DNA of 64,000 bases from ATX-6F1 sp943369485 (GTDB lineage: Bacteria; Cyanobacteriota; Cyanobacteriia; PCC-6307; Cyanobiaceae): assembly GCA_943369485.1 (NCBI GenBank), contig CALRNH020000002.1:157609-221608 (forward strand). The letters are read 5' to 3'. The notes below the pieces were generated by a model. That model did not search any database and was not told the DNA's origin. It saw nothing but the letters and a program-made list of their open reading frames with translations. Position numbers and translations under genes: made by a program. Below are positions 59,743 to 64,000 of this stretch, in pieces; position 1 is the first letter of the stretch, and each line of letters opens with the position of its first letter.

Positions 59743-60444
59743 TCACCCGTCCCCGTGGTCCGATCCGCCGACGGCCCAGCCGCCTACCGATGCGGCCTGA
59801 TCGGCAAGATCATCCAACAGCCGGCGGCCACCGCTGATCAGCTTGTCGCCCCGCAGGGCCCCCAGCCCCGCGCCGCTGGCGATCCAATCGGGGGCCCCGG
59901 GGGGAAGCCAGCGAACCAGGCGCTCCAGGCTGCGTCCCTGCCGCGACCAGTGGAAGGTGCGGGCCGTGCGCAGGGGGGCCAGCCGGTTCACGCCGGTGGG
60001 CACCAGCAGGCGACCGCAGAACAACCCGCCCGCCTCCATGGCCAGCACGACGCAGGCCCCCGGCGTGGGCCCCGGTGTCCAGAGCAGGCGCACCCCAGGC
60101 TGGGGCTCGGCCTCCTCGGCAAACGTCTCCAGCCGGGCCACCCCCGGCAGCAGATAGGCCTCCTGCTCCTGCACCAGCACCGGCCAACCGAGCGCCCCCT
60201 GGAAACGCCGGCAGCGCCCATGGCCCTCGCGGCTGGTGAGCAGAATCCGGCCCGCCGGGCGCTCCCGCAGAAAGCTGAGGTTGGCCTCGGTGTAACCGGG
60301 ACAATCGATCAGCACGCCGCCGCCCGGCAAGGCCAGCCACCAGGCCGTGCCCCCCTGGCTGTCGCGGCTGGGGGCGAAGACCCAGAGGTCATCCCGCACC
60401 ACCTGGGGTGGCCGTCCAGCGTCGCTGGGGCTGGCGATGGCCAT
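59743..60444 (-). CDS. Metallo-beta-lactamase-fold-like protein without metal motif
   Basis: 233 residues with MBL-like pattern (LWVFAPSRDSQGGTAWWLAL, GGGVLIDCPGYTEANLSFL, LLWTPGPTPGACVVLAMEAG, LFCGRLLVPTG). Where active enzymes carry HxHxDH this protein has TSREGHGR, and the second His is replaced by Pro (TPGPTPGACV). Metal-dependent hydrolase activity is therefore unlikely; a structural or binding role is more plausible. Divergent from glgX. Confidence 0.65.
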   Translation of the reverse strand: MAIASPSDAGRPPQVVRDDLWVFAPSRDSQGGTAWWLALPGGGVLIDCPGYTEANLSFLRERPAGRILLTSREGHGRCRRFQGALGWPVLVQEQEAYLLPGVARLETFAEEAEPQPGVRLLWTPGPTPGACVVLAMEAGGLFCGRLLVPTGVNRLAPLRTARTFHWSRQGRSLERLVRWLPPGAPDWIASGAGLGALRGDKLISGGRRLLDDLADQAASVGGWAVGGSDHGDG

Positions 60445-60498
60445 GGAACACCGAAGCGGGTCACCGGCCTAGCTTGTGCCAGCCATCCGCGCGGGCCC

Positions 60499-62550
60499 TT
60501 GGCGTCGATCCAACTGGGACACCCCTGGCCCCTGGGGGCGAGTCTCACCGCCGCTGGCGTGAACTTTTCCGTGGTGGCTCCCCGGGCCACGCGGGTGGAA
60601 CTGCTGCTGTTCGAGCGCGGCGATTCCCCCGAACCAGAGCGGGTGATCGCCCTCGATGGGCGCCACCGCTCCGGTGACCACTGGCACGTGGAGGTGCTGG
60701 GGCTTGGGCTGGGGGCCTGCTACGGCTACCGGGTCTTCGGGCCAATGCTGCCCGGCCAGCACAATTTCGATCCCTCCAAGGTGCTGCTCGATCCCTGCGC
60801 CCGTGCGATTGACGGCTGGCAGGTCTACCGCCGCGGCGCCGCCGCCGCTGCCGCCCCCAACACCAGCTGCTGTCTCAAGGGGGTGGTGACCGAACGCGAC
60901 CGATTCGATTTCGAGGCGGCGCCGCGGCCCCGCCACAGCTGGTCGCGCACCGTGATCTACGAACTGCATGTGGGCGGCTTCACCCAGGGCCCCGGCTGCC
61001 CGGTGAGCCGGGCGCTGCAGGGCACCTACCTGGGGCTGATCGAGGTGCTCGGCGAGCTCAAGGCGTTGGGGGTCACCGCCTTGGAACTGCTGCCGGTGAT
61101 GGCTTTCGATCCCCACGACGCCCCCGACGGTCGCCTGAACCACTGGGGTTACAGCCCCCTGAGCTGGCTGGCGCCCCACCACGCCTACGTGGCCGGCGGG
61201 GATCCGCTCGCGGCCCGGGGGCAGGTGCGCCAGTTGGTGAGCGCCTGCCACCAGCTCGGTCTGGAGGTGCTGGTGGATGTGGTCTACAACCACACCACCG
61301 AAGGCAACCAGGAGGGTCCGACCCTCAGCTGGAGGGGCTTCGACGACCGGCTCTACTACCACCAGACCGCCAAGGGGGAGTACCTGGATGTGAGCGGTTG
61401 TGGCAACACAGTGGCGGCCAACCGGCCCCTGGTGCGGCGCCTGATCCTCGAATCGATGCGCTGCTGGGCCCTGGAACTGGGGGTGGACGGTTTTCGCTTC
61501 GATCTGGGCATTGCCCTCTCGCGGGGGGAGGGTCTTGCCCCCCTGGACCAGCCACCCCTGTTCGAGGACATCGAGGCCGACCCGGAACTGAGCGATCTCA
61601 AGCTGGTGAGCGAGCCCTGGGACTGCGGCGGCCTCTACCGGCTGGGCGATTTTCCGGCCCGACGGGTGGCCGCCTGGAATGGCCGCTTCCGCGATGACCT
61701 GCGCAGCTTCTGGAAAGGCGATGAAAAAACCAGCTGGTCGATGGCCCAGCGGCTGAACGGCAGCCCGGATCTGTTTGGCGGCCTGCCGGCCGAGGCCGGC
61801 CGCTGCATCACCTTCATCACCGCCCACGACGGCTTCACCCTGGCGGACCTGGTCAGCTACGACCGCAAGCACAACCTCGCCAACGGCGAGGACGACCGGG
61901 ACGGCGACAACCACAACAACAGCTGGAACCACGGGATTGAGGGCCCCAGCAGCGACCATGCGGTGGTGGCCCTGCGGGAGCGGCAACTGCGCAACCTGCT
62001 GGCCTCCCTGCTGCTGGCGCCGGGGGTGCCGATGCTGCTGATGGGCGATGAGGTGCGCCGCAGCCAGGGGGGCAACAACAACGCCTGGTGCCAGAACAAT
62101 CCGATCGGCTGGATGCACTGGCGCGCGAACGCTCAAGACCTGGCCCTGCGGCAGTTCTGCCGCCGGCTGCTGCGGCTGCGGGCGCGGCTGACGCCGCTGC
62201 TCAACCCCGACCAGGCCTCCCTTGAGGAGCTCCCGGTCCAACGCCACTGGCACGGGGTGGAGCTGAACACCCCCGATTGGGCCAAGTGGTCTCACTCCTT
62301 GGCCTGGAGCCTGGAGACCCCCCACCATGGGGCGCTGCTCTGGTGTGGCATGAACGCCTACTTCAAAGCGATGCACTTCGATCTGCCCCCCTGCCCCGGC
62401 GGCTGGCTGCGGGTGATCGACACCGCCCTGCCCGCCGGTCAGGACCTGCCCGAGCGGCCCGAACGCTGGAGCCCGGCGGGGGCGCCGCTGGAGAGCCGCA
62501 GCCTGATGCTGCTCGTGGCTGCCCCGCTGCTGGAAGGGGTGAGGCTGTGA
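60499..62550 (+). CDS. glgX: Glycogen debranching enzyme (isoamylase type, GH13)
   Basis: 683 residues from a TTG at 60499 (LASIQLGHPWPLGASLTAAG); no ATG lies near the conserved start. N-terminal CBM48-like domain (GVNFSVVAPRATRVELLLFE), then GH13: VVYNHTTEGN, DGFRFDLGIAL (nucleophile Asp), LVSEPWDCGG (acid Glu) and TAHDGFTLADLVSYD (transition-state Asp). It cleaves alpha-1,6 branches in glycogen. Fits a glycogen-fermenting cell that also has Hox and NifJ. Confidence 0.93.
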   Translation: MASIQLGHPWPLGASLTAAGVNFSVVAPRATRVELLLFERGDSPEPERVIALDGRHRSGDHWHVEVLGLGLGACYGYRVFGPMLPGQHNFDPSKVLLDPCARAIDGWQVYRRGAAAAAAPNTSCCLKGVVTERDRFDFEAAPRPRHSWSRTVIYELHVGGFTQGPGCPVSRALQGTYLGLIEVLGELKALGVTALELLPVMAFDPHDAPDGRLNHWGYSPLSWLAPHHAYVAGGDPLAARGQVRQLVSACHQLGLEVLVDVVYNHTTEGNQEGPTLSWRGFDDRLYYHQTAKGEYLDVSGCGNTVAANRPLVRRLILESMRCWALELGVDGFRFDLGIALSRGEGLAPLDQPPLFEDIEADPELSDLKLVSEPWDCGGLYRLGDFPARRVAAWNGRFRDDLRSFWKGDEKTSWSMAQRLNGSPDLFGGLPAEAGRCITFITAHDGFTLADLVSYDRKHNLANGEDDRDGDNHNNSWNHGIEGPSSDHAVVALRERQLRNLLASLLLAPGVPMLLMGDEVRRSQGGNNNAWCQNNPIGWMHWRANAQDLALRQFCRRLLRLRARLTPLLNPDQASLEELPVQRHWHGVELNTPDWAKWSHSLAWSLETPHHGALLWCGMNAYFKAMHFDLPPCPGGWLRVIDTALPAGQDLPERPERWSPAGAPLESRSLMLLVAAPLLEGVRL

Positions 62551-62613
62551 AGGAAGCGGGCGGCGGCTGAACCATCGTGTTCCCCCTGAAAGAAGATCCT
62601 GCGCTGGTCTTCG

Positions 62614-62850
62614 ATGGGTCAGGGTCGGCGGATGGGATCGCTGAACAGGATCATGGGATGGAGCAGTGACGTTGCGCTGGTGTTGCTGGCGGGATGCGGC
62701 AGGCTCAACCCCAGATTCCCAAGAAGCTGGCCTGTGAGTCAGGTGGCCTCCAGCATCGACCTGCCGTCGGTGGACCAGCTCGATGCCTGCCCTGCTCTGG
62801 GAGTGCGGATGGATCTGTACGGCGCAGCCGCCCCCGTTGGGGAGAACTGA
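62614..62850 (+). CDS. Possible small lipoprotein
   Basis: Up to 78 residues; a Met at 62656 (MGWSSDVALVLLAGCGRLNP) would make a short lipobox LLAGC leader. The remaining ~50 residues have no family features. The hydrophobic part is short for a signal peptide, so coding status is uncertain. Confidence 0.3.
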   Translation: MGQGRRMGSLNRIMGWSSDVALVLLAGCGRLNPRFPRSWPVSQVASSIDLPSVDQLDACPALGVRMDLYGAAAPVGEN

Positions 62851-62894
62851 GCCGGCGCCAGGACCCGATCACTCCACCGGCCTGGCTTCGGTGT

Positions 62895-63050
62895 TCAGGG
62901 GACCAACAGCAGCAGCCGGTTGCCCTCCGGATCCATCAGCCGAGCCTCCCCCAGTCCAGAGCAACCTGCCCGTGCGGGAGCTGAGGCCCGAGAGGGCCTC
63001 CACCATCAGCAAGGCTTCCAAAGGCTGCTGATCGCTCAATGACCTGGTGA
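62895..63050 (-). pseudogene. Decayed VOC/glyoxalase-like fragment
   Basis: On the minus strand the end reads LGEARLMDPEGNRLLLLVP-stop, the typical C terminus of VOC-family proteins; a segment in another frame just upstream (SLADGGGPLGPQLPHGQVAL) fits the preceding part. A frameshift near 62960 and the missing N-terminal half indicate a remnant. The rest of 62851-63223 holds no other gene I can see. Confidence 0.45.
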
Positions 63051-63223
63051 GACAACACATCTTGCGAAGGCGCTCCGCTTGCCAATGGAGGCCTTCGCCG
63101 AGGGCAGGCGGGCGGATTGCGCTCAGGCATTCTGGCAATCTCCTGCCGCTGGATAAGGAAGCCGTGCGCAAACCGCATCCGGAGTCCCTTGGGTGCCCCC
63201 TACCGGTGCCAGCCGCCAACCGT

Positions 63224-64000
63224 TTAGGTTCCAGCGAACACGAAGTCATCAGCAACGAGGTTGGCGCGGGTGAAGTTGGAGAGAGTGAGAAAATCAGTCC
63301 CGAAATTGAACTGTGTGTCTAAGCCTATTTGCGATGATGCCGCGAATACTTCAGCAAAGGTATCGAACGCAGCTCCATATCCACTGATCTCAATCACATC
63401 GGCAATGCCAGCACCACCGGCAAAATCGGTGATTCGATGGGTCTGGGTTTGAGGGCCTTTTCTGAACACAAAGGTGTCATTTCCGGCCCCGCCTGTGATG
63501 ATGTCAAACCCCCCGAATCCATCGATGCGGTTGAAGCCACCATCGCCGATGAGGGTGTCGGCATACTGCGAGCCGACGATGTTCTGCACCCCTACCAGGT
63601 TGGCCACCTGGGTGTTGGCATTGGCGCCGGTGGATTGAGCGGTGGTGTTGACGCTCCACACCTCCATGGCCGGGTTGTTGAGGCCGATCCACAGGGAGAT
63701 GTTGGAGCGGGAGCCATCGAAGGTGTTGATGCCTCCGCGACCATCGAAGACCTCCGCTGTTCCGGTGGTGAAGCCGTTGAAGAAGTAGGTGTTGTTGCCG
63801 GCATCGCCATAGAACTGGTCGCTGCCGCTGGTGCCGACGATGTTTTCAACGGAGGTGAGATCGGCGATAGCCGAGTTGGCGTTGGCGCCGGTGGACGTGT
63901 TGAGGAACGAGGAGTAGACCTCATTGGGGAGGGTGAGATCGACCCAGGCGGAGGGCAGGTTGCTATTGGAGAGGTCGTAGGTGTCGGATCCGCCGCGGCC
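63224..64000 (-). CDS. RTX-like Ca-binding repeat protein, C-terminal part (5' end outside window)
   Basis: The frame is open from the window end to the stop at 63224, ~258 residues. It has degenerate nonapeptide-type repeats: NIVGTSGSDQFYGDAGNN, GGFNRIDGFGGFDIITGG and GGAGNDTFVF, followed by TDFAGGAGIADVIEISGYG and a C terminus ending DFVFAGT, the usual RTX tail that serves as a type I secretion signal. A ~85-residue module occurs twice (TGANAN...VENIVG and TGANAN...VQNIVG). Likely a secreted or surface protein; enzymatic domain, if any, lies outside. Confidence 0.8.
   Translation of the reverse strand, partial: GRGGSDTYDLSNSNLPSAWVDLTLPNEVYSSFLNTSTGANANSAIADLTSVENIVGTSGSDQFYGDAGNNTYFFNGFTTGTAEVFDGRGGINTFDGSRSNISLWIGLNNPAMEVWSVNTTAQSTGANANTQVANLVGVQNIVGSQYADTLIGDGGFNRIDGFGGFDIITGGAGNDTFVFRKGPQTQTHRITDFAGGAGIADVIEISGYGAAFDTFAEVFAASSQIGLDTQFNFGTDFLTLSNFTRANLVADDFVFAGT

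Overview
The window is a gene-dense, high-GC stretch of a cyanobacterial chromosome. Cytochrome f and Rieske genes (petA, petC), photosystem I genes psaF and psaJ, a high-light-inducible protein, a plastoquinone-type UbiA and oxygenic-phototroph housekeeping genes all point to a cyanobacterium. The style (very compact, many 1-4 bp overlaps, GTG/TTG starts, a Cyanobium/Synechococcus gene repertoire, a bidirectional Hox hydrogenase) suggests a freshwater or coastal picocyanobacterium of the Cyanobium/Synechococcus 5.2 kind; the genus is an inference.

Layout. 1-11.2 kb: tail of an unknown gene, nanE, groL, fabG, a K+ channel/RCK protein with an odd pore, a GT9-like protein, ispD, an S66 LD-carboxypeptidase, ubiA, ppx and a RodZ-like gene. 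11.4-20.9 kb: tRNA-Val, mqo, then cobM-lgt and petA-petC on the minus strand, DUF3067, tatC with an NFACT/RqcH gene, gmk, and psaF-psaJ. 20.9-27.0 kb: tsaD, a HLIP, pilT, wecB, an HlyD-type adaptor and ychF. 27.2-28.9 kb: a graveyard of a frameshifted IS630 transposase abutting an IS481 fragment, with short palindromic inserts. 29.1-37.8 kb: serS, a site-2 protease, nth, rpsN, pnp, a CysQ/IMPase, rsmI and small or regulatory genes. 37.9-41.2 kb: an accessory zone with three PilZ-domain genes, tRNA-Arg, AT-richer DNA, two gene-free stretches of about 530 bp and two poorly known envelope genes.

41.2-57.5 kb is the most notable part: one continuous co-directional run hoxE-F-U-Y-H-W, hypA-B-F-C, nifJ, a DHOD-like gene, hypD-E, with nearly all genes overlapping or touching, and a [2Fe-2S] ferredoxin gene divergent from hoxE. 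It encodes the whole bidirectional [NiFe] hydrogenase, its maturation protease and HypA-F, and a pyruvate:ferredoxin oxidoreductase placed inside the maturation genes. I read it as a self-contained fermentative pyruvate-to-H2 module.

57.5-64 kb: small secreted/membrane proteins, gluQ, hupB, a metal-site-less MBL-fold-like protein, glgX, a decayed VOC fragment and the C-terminal part of an RTX-like protein running off the window end.
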